Of a stretch of DNA of 19,279 bases, positions 1 through 9,485 are shown piece after piece. A model generated the notes under the pieces. That model ran no database searches. It was not told the origin of the DNA and saw only the letters and a list, made by a program, of their open reading frames with translations. A program made the position numbers and the translations under genes. Each line of letters opens with the position of its first letter. The first letter of the stretch is position 1. The DNA is from Thoreauomyces humboldtii (lineage: Eukaryota; Chytridiomycota; Chytridiomycetes; Spizellomycetales; Powellomycetaceae): NCBI GenBank assembly GCA_027596035.1, contig JADGJA010000420.1, forward strand, positions 1 through 19,279, read 5' to 3'.

Positions 1-372
1 TGGTCAAAATCACTGGGTTTCCTGGCTCCGACCGTACTCCTATTGGGGTAGGCGGAGACCAAGGGCGTGGGCGACCAAGATCGAGACTCTTTCGTGGGGC
101 TGCCGAGCCAGACGGAAGAATCGGTGAAAAGTGCCGCTCCGTCCGTAGCAGACGAAATGGTCAATACCGAAGTACCGAATGGCACAGTGGTCAAGGCGCT
201 CTGGCCATCCACTAAGAGTTACGGATATCAATCCTCTTGTATCCCGTTTGTGTGATGTGGGTAAATCCAAAGGATGTAGGACCTATGGGTCTGAACCTTT
301 GCAGTTTCTGACGCATGATACTTTATGTTGGAATTTCCAACTACACATAAACATATCAGAGCAAGCTAATGT
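1..372. other. 3' flank of the SDR gene, no gene seen
   Basis: This stretch lies downstream of the minus-strand SDR stop codon. The only open frames are short and overlap each other on both strands. None has a recognisable motif, a membrane segment or splice-supported extensions. It probably holds the SDR 3' UTR and intergenic DNA. Confidence 0.5.
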
Positions 373-1290
373 CTACGTTGCGCTGATACCACCGTCAATG
401 AGGAGATTAGCCCCATTGATCAAAGCGTTCGAAACGACGTCCAAAACAAAAGAAGCCACCTCTTCGGGTGCCCCCGCCGTGTCCCTCAACGTCATTTTCT
501 TTGCTATCGCATGAACCGCCTCCTCCGATCCACCCATGGTAGCCAAAGCACCCGCGGTCGTTACGGGTCCGGGACTGATCGAATTGACCCGCACGTTGTG
601 AGTCCGACCTTCCTTTGCGCTCGCCTTCGTGAACGTGTCCATGAAGGCCTTGGAGGATGCGTAGATGGCCGATGGGGAGAGACCAGGACGCGTAGCGCAG
701 ATGGAAGAAATGTTGATGATGGAGCCTTGCGCGCTCGGCGTAGATGTCAAACCGATGGCCGGGAGCTGTGGATCGCGCCAACGAAACGCTGTCATTTTCT
801 AACATGTTCCCGAATCTTTGCGATTTGGCCGTACCTGATGTTTCGTACCCCAGAACACACTCCTGACATTGGCATCCAGACTCCACTCGAACGTCTCCTT
901 GTCCGTCTCGGTGATCAACATGGGTCTAACAGCACCGGCGTTGTTGACAGCTACGTGAAGACCACCGAACTCGGACACCGCCTTGGCCACCAACGCCTGG
1001 TTGACATCCTCGAGACCCACGTCCCCAGCGACGTAGGCGACACGACCACCAAGAGACGCGATGGTCTTGGCGGTTGCTTGTAACTTGCTCTCGGTTCGAC
1101 CGCCCAGAACAACGTCCGCGCCTTCATTCGAGAAGCCAAGGGCGATCGCTCGACCGATGCCGCTGCCTGTGGGGAAAGGATGGAGAATCAGAAAAGTTAC
1201 CTGGTGTCTTGTAAAGGGGAAGCTCCGCCGTTTACCTGCCCCGGTGACGAGGACGACTTTGTTGCTGTAGCGACGTGAATGAGTGCTCAT
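373..1290 (-). CDS. Classical short-chain dehydrogenase/reductase (SDR)
   Basis: NAD(P)-dependent oxidoreductase of the classical SDR family, probably cytosolic; the substrate cannot be told. Exons read 1290-1236, 1165/1166-835 and 765-373, giving about 259 aa, the usual classical SDR length. Introns at 1167-1235 and 766-834 are each 69 bp, GT-AG and in phase. Intron 1 cuts the dinucleotide-binding loop, so splicing restores TGAGSGIG (residues 16-23); unspliced, the glycine motif is broken. NNAG is at 93-96, the catalytic Ser is in NISS (about 149), and YASSK at 164-168 gives the Tyr and Lys of YxxxK. The C-terminus has the typical INGANLLIDGG segment. The ATG at 1290 is preceded by a TATA-like site. 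All catalytic residues are present, so the gene looks functional, unlike the broken SDR at 9486. Confidence 0.93.
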
Positions 1291-1911
1291 GGTGCAAAGT
1301 GGTTCAATTCAGATGACCAGGACGCTAGTACGGCACCTTCCAGGAAGAGAGTTTTATATATAAAGAATCAGAGGTCCGCTTCCTCTTCCGCCTCATGTGC
1401 CAAGCAAAGTACATGCATGTTCAAGCGTCCCAAGGGCTGAGAGAACCTGTCGAGAACGACCCATGGCACTTACGTTACACCCACAATCACTGATGTGGTG
1501 TTCAATGAATTCCTTCAAGCAAGAACCGTGGCATCCCGAGGACTCAGCCCGTCCTCCCCGTGGGGTTCAGAAGCCTTCCGTGGGTCATGGAGAAAGTGGA
1601 GGATGGCAGCTTCGTCCACTGAGGCGAGCAAATCAAACAGAGAGGTGAATACCGTTTTATACATTCAGCTGCGTCCCATGATTTTCATGGTGTGAGTTGT
1701 GGGTTGTGATACCCTCAGAGCGAAAGAAATGGCTGTCGAAGGCGAGATATTCGTAAGGAAGACGATGAGATGCAGTAAGTACGATCATGAGCATAACGGA
1801 TGGGAGCGACGACAACGGTGCCCAGAGCGGATGAAGCGTGAAGTTAAACAGACTTCTATTTCGAGCATAACCCACGTTCGCATTCATAGTTTCAAGTAGG
1901 ATTTGCTCCCT
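1291..1911. other. Intergenic region between two minus-strand genes
   Basis: Holds the SDR promoter near the left end and, presumably, the 3' UTR of the 516-aa gene on the right. A 76-codon minus-strand frame at 1657-1887 with a hydrophobic patch sits directly downstream of that gene's stop codon. It has no supporting motif, so I treat it as 3' UTR. No RNA gene or repeat was recognised. Confidence 0.5.
1353..1364 (-). promoter_or_regulatory. TATA-like box upstream of the SDR gene
   Basis: A palindromic TTTATATATAAA lies 63-74 bp upstream of the SDR start codon. This fits a TATA element with a short 5' leader. The assignment rests on position and sequence only. Confidence 0.55.
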
Positions 1912-3534
1912 TTACTCATCTGAGCCATGATCTTTTCGTTCGAAGACGGCACGGATGCGCTGTTCGAGACGCAACGGGTACCTGGAAGACCTTCTTGGAA
2001 CGCTCTCGGAACCGTTGGAAGAAGCGCTCGAATGTCGAGAGGGAACGGGTCGGTCGGTCTCTTCGACGATGTCGAAGCGGGACAAGGATTGCGGATCGGA
2101 TTTGCTCGATGTAGTACTGGTGTGTCGTTGCGGGAGAGGTCTCACGACAGTGACGGAAGATCGAAGGGTCGGAGAGTCTACCTCCTCGTTAGGGTCGTCC
2201 GAATCGAAGAACGACAAGCTCTCGAGCTGATCCGGAAGGAGGAGGCCGGCACCGCCGGTTAAGAGTGACCAGTGCATTGATGCTTTGGAAGCCTCTTCCG
2301 TGCTGGCATGCCGTTGTGGAGTTGGCCTTGAAGATGACCTTTGTGAGCTGAACTTTGGCAAGTGGTGTCTCGCTGTTCGCGGCTGCTGCGTTGCGTTTCG
2401 TCCCGCCTTTCCTTGCAGGTTCACCGACGCTCCCAGTGTTCCGTTCGATCGCGTCCAGTCTCCTTCTGCCCTGCAGCTTTCGAGACTATTGACCATGAGC
2501 ATAGGAAAGTTGGGCTTGATCTTCATGATCTGAGAGAAAAGAAATAGTGTAATATTTCAAACAACGATGATTTTGCGTGAAAAACAGTGAAAACGACTTA
2601 CGGCGGTACTGGCATTGTGGGCTGGGCAAAGCGGTAGGATGAAGTGGAATCTCCGTGACCGGCCCTCCTTCTCGAGCCAATGCTTCGACGCCTCGTAACA
2701 ATAGACATGACCGCCGACCGGAGTCTTAAACCCGTTGGTATGAGCGCCGATGGCAGCGCAATGACCACTGACCTCCTCAGCATTGAGTCCCAGCTTCTTC
2801 TTATACTTGTTGATCCAATTTCCGGCGGGTAGTATGTCTCCTTCCATGCCCTCCACATTCTGGACATGAAGCCAACCGACTGCCACAGCGACTCCCCACC
2901 GGAAGTTCTCGAACGTGGGAGTTCCCCGAAGAGACCTATTTCGAACAAGGTCGGAAACCTGGGCGGGAAGTTGCTGGCGACTCCGCTCTATCTCCTCCTC
3001 GTCGATCGGATGAGGCGGTTCCAAGGGTAGGAGATCGATGGGATCGATCAAGCGACCTCGACATCCTCGAAGGGACCAGATTTCGGGGTTTCGGGAGACG
3101 GGTAGTCGCGGAGTGACCAACGCGTCGGCGATGGTTCGAAGAAGGTTCGTATTGTCCACGTAAACCTTCATCATAGACGCTCCGGGTGCCTTTGCGAGGA
3201 GAGCATGGTCCTCCACCAGTCCTCCGAAGAGGGTGGCATAAGCGTCGAATGCTTCACGAAGACCCTTTTCTCGAAAAAAAAGGTTGGCATTCTCGCCCTG
3301 CCCAAGACCGTGATCAGGATTGGGGCTGGACGGAGAACGCGGGACGCAAGCGCCAAACGGAGGCGGACTGCGGATTTCTTCCTCACGGCGTGCAGAAAGA
3401 GTTCGGGACGGCGATCCGACGATGCGAGGGATCCTCCCGCCCTCTGCAGCCGCCAGTGCGAGGGCTTCAAGAAGAACGGGTGCTTCGGTGAAGGAGATTC
3501 GGCGTGTCGTCGCATGAACTGTGACATCAGCCAT
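1912..3534 (-). CDS. Hypothetical protein with Cys/His core and RPxPxRHxS repeats
   Basis: Family not recognised. Exon 1 is 3534-2602 (311 codons) and exon 2 is 2529-1912. They are joined by a 72-bp intron (2530-2601) with a canonical GTAAGT donor and CTCTCAG acceptor in phase 0, giving 516 aa. Residues 256-311 contain HCAAIGAH, GGHVYCYE and ILPLCPAHN. This arrangement recalls small treble-clef or HNH-like zinc modules that end in PLCxxHN; that reading is inference. Residues 312-516 are rich in Ser, Arg and Pro and probably disordered. They include three copies of an RPxPxRHxS motif (about 379, 441 and 471) resembling basophilic-kinase or 14-3-3 sites. No signal peptide or membrane segment is seen. 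The residue 40-90 stretch is Ser/Pro-rich and a further unrecognised intron there cannot be excluded. Confidence 0.75.
2023..2328 (-). repeat. Three dispersed RPxPxRHxS peptide repeats
   Basis: The exon 2 tail of the 516-aa protein encodes RPTPQRHAST (2328-2299), RPLPQRHTST (2142-2113) and RPVPSRHSSA (2052-2023). The pattern is RP-x-P-[QS]-R-H-x-S. The copies are separated by unrelated Ser- and Asp-rich sequence, which suggests a repeated short linear motif and not a tandem domain. Confidence 0.75.
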
Positions 3535-4034
3535 GTTTTGTGAATTCGTGATGTTCAGGAGGAATCGGATGGTTGACGAACTAAGTATGCCTGAGGGTTC
3601 GAGTGCTCAAGTATAACATCTCCATAGCTCCATAGCCCGCTGCTCTCGGTCCCCACACTATACTATAATAGGTAAAGTACATGAGTCACCTGGCGGGTGA
3701 TCCCCGCGCTCTAAAGCCTCCTAGGTCCTGCGCGGCGCAAGTCAAATTCGCACAGGAGATGCACGCCTTCTTGTTTGGTAAGTCGTACTGAGGTGTAAAT
3801 GGCTGAAGAGTCCCTGCCAAATACGGTGATACCCATAACCTTGCTTTATGGGCTGGGGGAATGTAGTGTGGCCCCGCAGGATATTTAAACCCCGACCGGA
3901 CCAAAAGAGACGCGTTCAAACGAAAAGTCTAGATCAATTCTTATCAGGGCCTGTGTCTCCCGTCTCCCTCGCGGCCGTGGAAAGTACAGTAGGAGCCTGC
4001 TTGCGTTCTGTCGGTTTCCCACAGTGAATCGACG
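3535..4034. other. Intergenic region with the presumed promoter of the 516-aa gene
   Basis: Lies between the start of the 516-aa gene and the stop of the PAN-like gene, both on the minus strand. It contains AT-rich patches near 3612-3620 and 3655-3672 that could serve as core promoter for the gene starting at 3534. Open frames here are short and carry no motif. No RNA gene was recognised. Confidence 0.4.
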
Positions 4035-4586
4035 CTAAAGAATGGGCTTCACCCAAGCAGTCGAGGCCGACTGTGCCACCTGAGATCCTTGGTTACTGAT
4101 CTCGACCCGAGAGAACAGGTAGCCCACCTGCGTGTGGGAACGATAGGTGAAGGCTGCGCACGATGCCAGCACCACGCAGAGGGATCCGCCCAGGGCCTCG
4201 TCCGTGCCGGTGAAGTTGACGTGCTCGTAACTGATCATCGGGTTAGGGGCATTGTAGTATGCAGTGTTGGGAATCGAGTACCAAGCCCGGTAGGACGTGT
4301 TGCGTGAGAACACCAGATGCGGGTCAGTGCCTCCCGTTACTGCCGTCACAGAGTCCAGACCGTGCTTGACGACGCATGTGTTGTCGATCTGGCTCCATAC
4401 AGCAACCACGCACCCGGCGGCGGACGCGCATATTAGCCTGCATGTTTCGCGCGAGGCCGCCGGCTGGGAAAACATCGTGAGAATATCCGAGGGCGAATCG
4501 TATCCGGGAAAGGAAAGCATCCCGTGTCTCATCGCACTCTTCACACTCGGGGTGTGCGTCTTCACCATTCTGGGTGGATACTCCAT
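4035..4586 (-). CDS. Small PAN/apple-like Cys protein, 5' end uncertain
   Basis: An uninterrupted frame of 183 codons with an ATG at 4586. Residues 45-75 carry C49, C53, C59 and C71 in the spacing of a PAN/apple core (two nested disulphides), with the VVAVW strand between them. A second, weaker copy at about 120-165 keeps only the inner pair C137 and C143. PAN-type modules normally act outside the cell in protein or carbohydrate binding, and NTS and NFT sequons fit secretion. However, no signal peptide precedes the domain in this frame. The true gene probably has one or more 5' exons between 4587 and about 5250, or has lost its 5' end. The family call is tentative. Confidence 0.55.
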   Translation of the reverse strand: MEYPPRMVKTHTPSVKSAMRHGMLSFPGYDSPSDILTMFSQPAASRETCRLICASAAGCVVAVWSQIDNTCVVKHGLDSVTAVTGGTDPHLVFSRNTSYRAWYSIPNTAYYNAPNPMISYEHVNFTGTDEALGGSLCVVLASCAAFTYRSHTQVGYLFSRVEISNQGSQVAQSASTAWVKPIL

Positions 4587-5395
4587 GAGTTACAGACATG
4601 TGAAACGTGTACGTAAGTCGTATCAAATGTGTTGGAAGGCAGTCATGTATCCTCATCTGAAAATTTTCTTACCCTTCGCTTAGGTCGGTGCAAGCGTGAA
4701 AGATGTGAAGTTGGCGTCCATGATAAACAAGGCGTCAACGACAACTCAATCTTTCGGCAAGCCCAGCCGACCGAACAAAGCCATTAGCACACTGGAGCGG
4801 GCTCTCCTTTGGAAAGGGGTGGGTGAAGCAGCTGACGAGGAGTGGAATGGAAAAAACGGTTGGACTGACGCCACATGTAACAAGATCATCGCGTCGGCCG
4901 TCTTTCTGGTCAACTGGATGCCGATACGGCCATGATCTTCTACGAGGCAATACTAGGACGTCACGATGTACCGAAAACCTTCGAGACGATCTCTTGGTTT
5001 GGTTCAGTGCTGAATGGTAAGGATCGTTGTTGCAGAGTGGCCTCATCTACTGTATGTTCTGAGGTTGTTTGGGTGTAGCCGTGATGGATCCGATCTTGTT
5101 CATAACGCTTGACACGCGGGTTCGCGGATGCGCTTGGCAGTCGCTTGGCTGTGGTTTAGCTAAGGGCTCCAGAAACGCAGGCGCGATGGATATTATGAAC
5201 AGCGCGAAGACGAGAGGCGCAAGCAGACCAGAGCTCTTGCTCAACCAATCACGTCAGAGAGTCACGACAGAGATGCTTGATGATGCACTTATTGCGTCAG
5301 AATGCCGAGCATAACCATCCGCTTGATGGACTCGCAGAACGCCGCAGTCTAGCACGCGTTACAAACATATAAGATAGATTCAAATTAAAATTTCC
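4587..5395. other. Unresolved stretch upstream of the PAN-like gene
   Basis: No complete gene seen. A minus-strand frame at 5244-5047 starts with a strong signal-peptide-like segment (LLAPLVFALFIISIAPAFLE), but it opens with TTG and has a TGA a few codons upstream, so no ATG is available without splicing. It could be a 5' exon or a decayed 5' end of the PAN-like gene. A CTGAC branch-like site lies just upstream of it at about 5255. The AT-rich right end (5360-5395) follows the stop of the polytopic membrane protein and is probably its 3' UTR. Confidence 0.4.
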
Positions 5396-7239
5396 TTATC
5401 GGCCATTCGTCTGATGATCCCCATTTCCGTCTTCCAAGAACCTCACCCCAATTGATTTCCTGGATTCCATATCCTCACTCGGTTGGGTTTCTTTGACGCC
5501 GACGCCAGCGTCGCGTTCTATACGTCGCTTCTTGACGACAGTACGCCAGTACCGACGATGGTTCTTTTCTCCCCAAGGCTGAACGATGAGACCCGAAAAG
5601 AGAGCCACGAGTGAAAAGGCACAGAGGACCTGGTATCCGACCACGAGCTGGTCGGAAACTATGTAAAGAATCAAACCGACGATCTGATCGGCAGTTGCAC
5701 ACACCAGGGCGTATCGTCCGCGAAGGATTCCGGAGGCAGCGCGGCTCATCATCTGTGTCAGGACCCGCCATATGTCAGCGAGGCAGAACGAGCGGAACCG
5801 GAGGATAATTGCTTACCATGTTAAGATGAAAGAAGACGCTGGCAAGATACATGTCCAGCGCCGGACCGGGTACGAGATCGACCAACGTTGTGCCCAGCAC
5901 CACCACGTTCTGCATCGTACTGTACAGGCTGAGACCCGACAGCAGTAGATAAATTCCTGTTGTGGCCATCTGCTGACGAGCCGGGTAGGACGGCCCCAGA
6001 GCCCTCACGGTCGTGCATGCGACGCCGATGAGACACCCCACCGGGATGAGTACCCCGATGTTGACCATAATTGCTGGCGTCAGCTCCACTCTGTACATCC
6101 AAAGCAAAGAAACAATAGAAATGAACGCCGACGCAAAGGCGATCAGGTATTGAATCCTCGTCTCATTCTGCAGCTTTCCTGAAAAGTAGTGCCGGAACGT
6201 CGTCTCGTCTTCTGGATCCGAAAAGCCCTGGTCGTGAACGAACCGCACATAGTTACGGACGGACAAGTGCCATCGATGAGATCGTCTTTGCGTGTTTAGG
6301 GAATTCGTGGAGTGCGTGTTGAGGTGTGAGGCAAGGAATGTGTTTTTTTGGCGTTTTTCCCGAGAGTAAACGGACATGAGAGCGGTGGATGCCAGCACCA
6401 CCTGTAGCGTTATGGACACTTCTCCCATTGGCACCAGCTCGTATGCGCCACCCCATCGGATGCCGACTCGAAAGAGAAGAATGTAGGTCGTGATCAGGTA
6501 CAGCTTGTCCCGAAACTAAAACAGTGCTAGGCGTCAGTGTGGATGGATATGCGTGGTCCTGCTGTCTTCTCGAAAAGCCGTTACCGGGATTTGAAAGCCT
6601 ATGGTGATCAGCCACGTTACCGCTATCTCAAGAGGTGCGGTGATGCGCGCCACGAGAGCCATTTCTTCCAAAGTTGCGCTCTGGCTCCGTACAACCAGGA
6701 CGTTCAGAAGAACGTATGCAACCGTCAAGTAGCTTAAGATGAGGAAACAGGCCAAAGACGTTGTTGAGCGTTGCGACGGCCATGATTTGAAGCTGTGGAT
6801 CGAGAACAGTACGATTCCGGCGATTGGAAGGAAGAGGAGCGCAACATCCATGTAAAGTTGTCCCAGATGGTTGACGACATCGGAATCGTCGCGGATCCAA
6901 TTGAGAAGTAGGTCACCCAGCACAAATGGAGAGCATGCGCCTATTACGAAGGGCGGTCAGAATCCCATCCAACCTGCTGCGTGTCCTTGACGCAACATAC
7001 AACACGCGAGGATATTGGAACGATTCCGCTCGTTGAAGAAGAGGTCGTTGAACCTGCGCCATCGCTTTTCAGCCAAAGTCAACGGGAATTGCATCGGGTT
7101 CCCCTCACTTTTCTTCGAGCTCGGGATCGGGAATCACGCAAAGCAGACCCAAGTGCCCGAGTCTCCACCGCCATCGAATCTTGCGGGAAGATGGTGCCGT
7201 TGATTCCTGTGCCCCATTATCGGTTTCCGATTCTGACAT
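5396..7239 (-). CDS. Polytopic membrane protein, unknown function
   Basis: Integral membrane protein with roughly eight to ten hydrophobic segments; family not recognised. Proposed exons are 7239-7109, 7053-7001, 6940-6585, 6515-5817 and 5752-5396, totalling about 531 aa. All four introns (55, 60, 69 and 64 bp) are GT-AG and phase-matched. The 6941-7000 intron has donor GTATGT and branch CTGAC, and removes an in-frame TGA. The N-terminal 60 residues are charged and presumably cytosolic. Hydrophobic runs follow from LLFLPIAGIVLF through LVVGYQVLCAFSLVALFSGL, then a basic tail of about 60 residues with KKRR. A hydrophilic loop sits mid-protein around KRQKNTF to FSDPEDETTF. An alternative start is the ATG at 7094, reading through the 55-bp first intron. 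The start choice is the least certain part. Confidence 0.72.
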
Positions 7240-7562
7240 GTGGCCCGTCGAACGAGCAAGGCGATGAACCTCAAGATCGCCAAGGGGGAAAAGCCCTGCA
7301 AGTCGTTTTGGACAGTACGAGATAAACAAAACTCCGCTGATTTTCTGCATGATTGAGGCCTCGGACGATACAATCCTTTTCCTCCAAAACAATCTTGAAC
7401 CTGTTGAGACTGGAAGGTCACTGGAGCTATTTTGGGGGGCCCTCGAAAGTCAAGCCATCTGCTTTTCGGGCTATTTGCGGACACCCGCCTCGGGCAATTT
7501 TACGTTAGGGAGACGAATAAAGGACAGTGTTGTAACTCGTAAGGCGACTTCACTTCAACGAC
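7240..7562. other. Divergent intergenic region
   Basis: Separates the minus-strand membrane-protein gene from the plus-strand decayed wall-protein gene, so it should hold, or once have held, promoters in both directions. The membrane-protein frame stays open upstream as far as about 7392 and contains another in-frame ATG near 7348, so the 5' end of that gene could extend into this region. No clear TATA box was identified. Confidence 0.4.
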
Positions 7563-8780
7563 ATGTACAAAGCTCTCCTGACTTCCGTATGCCTGCTGGC
7601 GTCGACCGTATCCGGGCTGACTTCGCCTGTGAGTCCCGTCTCGCAACTCATCAGTCGGATCACCCTACCTACGGAGTATGCTGACACCAATCTATCGCAT
7701 TGGTCGCTCGGAAACGAGTACTCAGTTTCATGGCACGTGGTAGCCAAGCGCACCACCGATTTCAATACCTCTATCCAGACCGTGACCCTTTACCTTGGAC
7801 CTACGTACAATGTCACCGCCAATATCATAATTCTATCCTCATCGCAGCCTTGGACACAATGAACTTTTCCTGGACATATGGTGGATCCTCCTTTATTCAG
7901 GTCACCGTGCCGGAGGACTATTAACTCACCGGTCAGCCCCAGTACATCTTCCTGACCGTCACGGATGGTCAGGGAACTTCTGTCGGACCGTGGTTCTCGG
8001 GACCTATCTCGATCTCCGCCAGCTCGACGTCTCCGGCCCGGACCCCCTCCCACCTCGACAGTCACGCCCGAGAACGCCGATGGATGGGTGCCACCCGACG
8101 GATCCCGTCCCCTCGAGTATGTCTGCACCTTTGACGCTATTATCTCAGGCGAGCCAACGTTGGACGGGGCGATTCACTGGAAACCCAACGCGACGTACAG
8201 TATCCAGTGGACAAACTACGTCTGGACCTACAGAGAGGAGCTCGTAAACAAGATCGCCATTATCCTGGACCCCCTTTTGGGAGCTGGACACCGAGTTCAA
8301 ATGCGACCTACATTGTGGATTTGGAAAATCCTGCCCATGGCACCTACCAGACATGGGCCACCGTCCCGCCGAACTATCCTTACGTGAACCAGACGCTTAC
8401 CTTGACATCTATGCGAGGCATCTGTATTATCCGCAAACGACGCTGGCGGCGCAGAAGATTCCGATCATCATGTCGACGTTGAAGGGTAAAGTTTTAGAAG
8501 ATTGAAGCTTTCTGGAAAGACGCAGAAAACTGACATATAGTCTTTTTTCGGGACTCTGGAACATCGGACTCTCCCTCCACCGGCGGAACCACGACGCAGT
8601 CCATCCAGCCGCTCGTCACGCCGACCACTACCAGCTCCACGGTGCCGAGGTCGGACGGATCAAGTTCGTCGGACGCATCCACGAGGTCAGCTGACAGCAG
8701 CTCAACCTCGTCGACAACAAAACCACGAGCACTGCGACCCCCGATCATGAGGATGCCACCTTGGGTGGAGGCAGAAAGTG
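7563..8780 (+). pseudogene. Decayed Ser/Thr-rich secreted wall-type protein gene
   Basis: The ATG at 7563 opens a clear signal peptide (MYKALLTSVCLLASTVSG). The coherent protein then jumps frame several times: near 7850 (an upstream stop at 7860-7862 is bypassed by the frame giving MNFSWTYGG), near 8040, near 8270 and near 8400. It also meets an in-frame TAA at 7922-7924. Two related beta-rich modules can be followed: one around HWSLGNEYSVSW, and a second around HWKPNATYSIQW. They are joined by an ST-linker and followed by a Ser/Thr-rich stalk (8543-8720). A 55-bp intron at 8486-8540 with CTGAC branch is still intact and in phase with the stalk. The architecture suggests a secreted or GPI-type wall glycoprotein, loosely Kre9/Knh1-like; the family is not certain. 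Homopolymer-associated sequencing errors are the main alternative to true decay. Confidence 0.65.
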
Positions 8781-8981
8781 ACCTTCCTTGCTGCTCGGTT
8801 CCTTTCGTCCGCTCGGAATCGCTTGGGCGTTGCTTTGAGAGGCGTTGCTCAGTTGCAATGGCGGCTCCTCATTGCACAAACCCCTAAGATCAGTGCTAGG
8901 GTCAGCAGGTTTCGTTGCGAAGCAGTGCCTTGCAGACCGAAGGGAGGAGGTTTATACGAGAGTTAGCGATAGTTATCCACG

Positions 8982-9028
8982 CGCTTGCGCCAAACAACGA
9001 GTGAGCGCAGCGAACGAGGGCGCAAACG
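8982..9028. repeat. Imperfect inverted repeat (hairpin)
   Basis: Arms CGCTTGCGCC (8982-8991) and GGCGCAAACG (9019-9028) pair at 9 of 10 positions around a 27-nt loop. The loop itself is built of alternating GAGCG/CGAACG-like sequence. It could be a relic of a mobile-element end or a transcription terminator-like fold; nothing in the flanks decides this. Confidence 0.45.
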
Positions 9029-9239
9029 AACGAGAGAGTGTACAGGTGTTGATTAAGTCCATAATCACGCCGGATTGCTCGACTGAAGCTGAATCTGAGT
9101 CTCCAAATTACCGCAGGACTTGGAACACCTTACCCTCCTTTGCAGAGTCAATTTGCAGCAAGGTTCCATGAGGTTTTCCCTTGCACAGGGAAGACGAGCG
9201 GGAATCTCTACACTGTTTTCTGATCCGATAGCGGCGCCA

Positions 9240-9275
9240 AGCGTGAGGTGAGCTGTACCATATAAATCAAGCGAT
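9240..9275 (+). repeat. Direct repeat copy 1 with TATA-like core
   Basis: A 36-bp unit beginning AGCGTGAGGTGAGCT and ending CATATAAATCAAGCGAT. It matches the unit at 9326-9361 at 32 of 36 positions, and the last 19 bases are identical. The copies are offset by 86 bp. The unit contains a TATAAAT core. Confidence 0.8.
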
Positions 9276-9325
9276 TTGTCAGAAACCGACTTTTGCACCA
9301 TTTCATGACAAACTAGCTGCAGCCC

Positions 9326-9361
9326 AGCATGGGGTGAGCTCCACCATATAAATCAAGCGAT
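9326..9361 (+). repeat. Direct repeat copy 2 with TATA-like core
   Basis: Second copy of the 36-bp unit, differing from copy 1 at four positions. The TATAAAT core is at about 9345-9351. It lies upstream of the broken SDR at 9486 and could be a duplicated promoter element or a short tandem-duplication scar. Confidence 0.8.
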
Positions 9362-9485
9362 CGGTAGGTTCGCAGCTATGCTTCAATCGCAGCAGTCCAC
9401 CTCGTTCACATGTTCACAGGTAAACCAGCAAACGTTCGCTTCATGATAGAGAGATCAAAATTTGACAACGATTTACCTCACAGTC

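Larger units (their letters stand above)
8781..9485. other. Gene-poor spacer between two broken genes
   Basis: No coding frame with recognisable content. It holds the hairpin-forming stretch at 8982-9028 and the two 36-bp direct repeats at 9240-9361 described separately. If the downstream SDR remnant once had its own promoter, the TATA-like core in the second repeat copy (9345-9351) is about 135 bp upstream of its ATG. Confidence 0.45.

Noticed and set aside
1657..1887. 76-codon minus-strand frame with a hydrophobic patch
   Set aside because: It sits immediately downstream of the 516-aa gene on the same strand, where a 3' UTR is expected, and shows no motif.
5811..6515. A possible extra intron in the long central exon of the membrane protein, around the hydrophilic loop
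   Set aside because: No good donor was found there and the frame stays open, so the loop is kept as coding.
6961..6970. In-frame stop in the membrane-protein gene, first read as a nonsense mutation
   Set aside because: It lies inside a phase-matched 60-bp intron (6941-7000) with a GTATGT donor and CTGAC branch.
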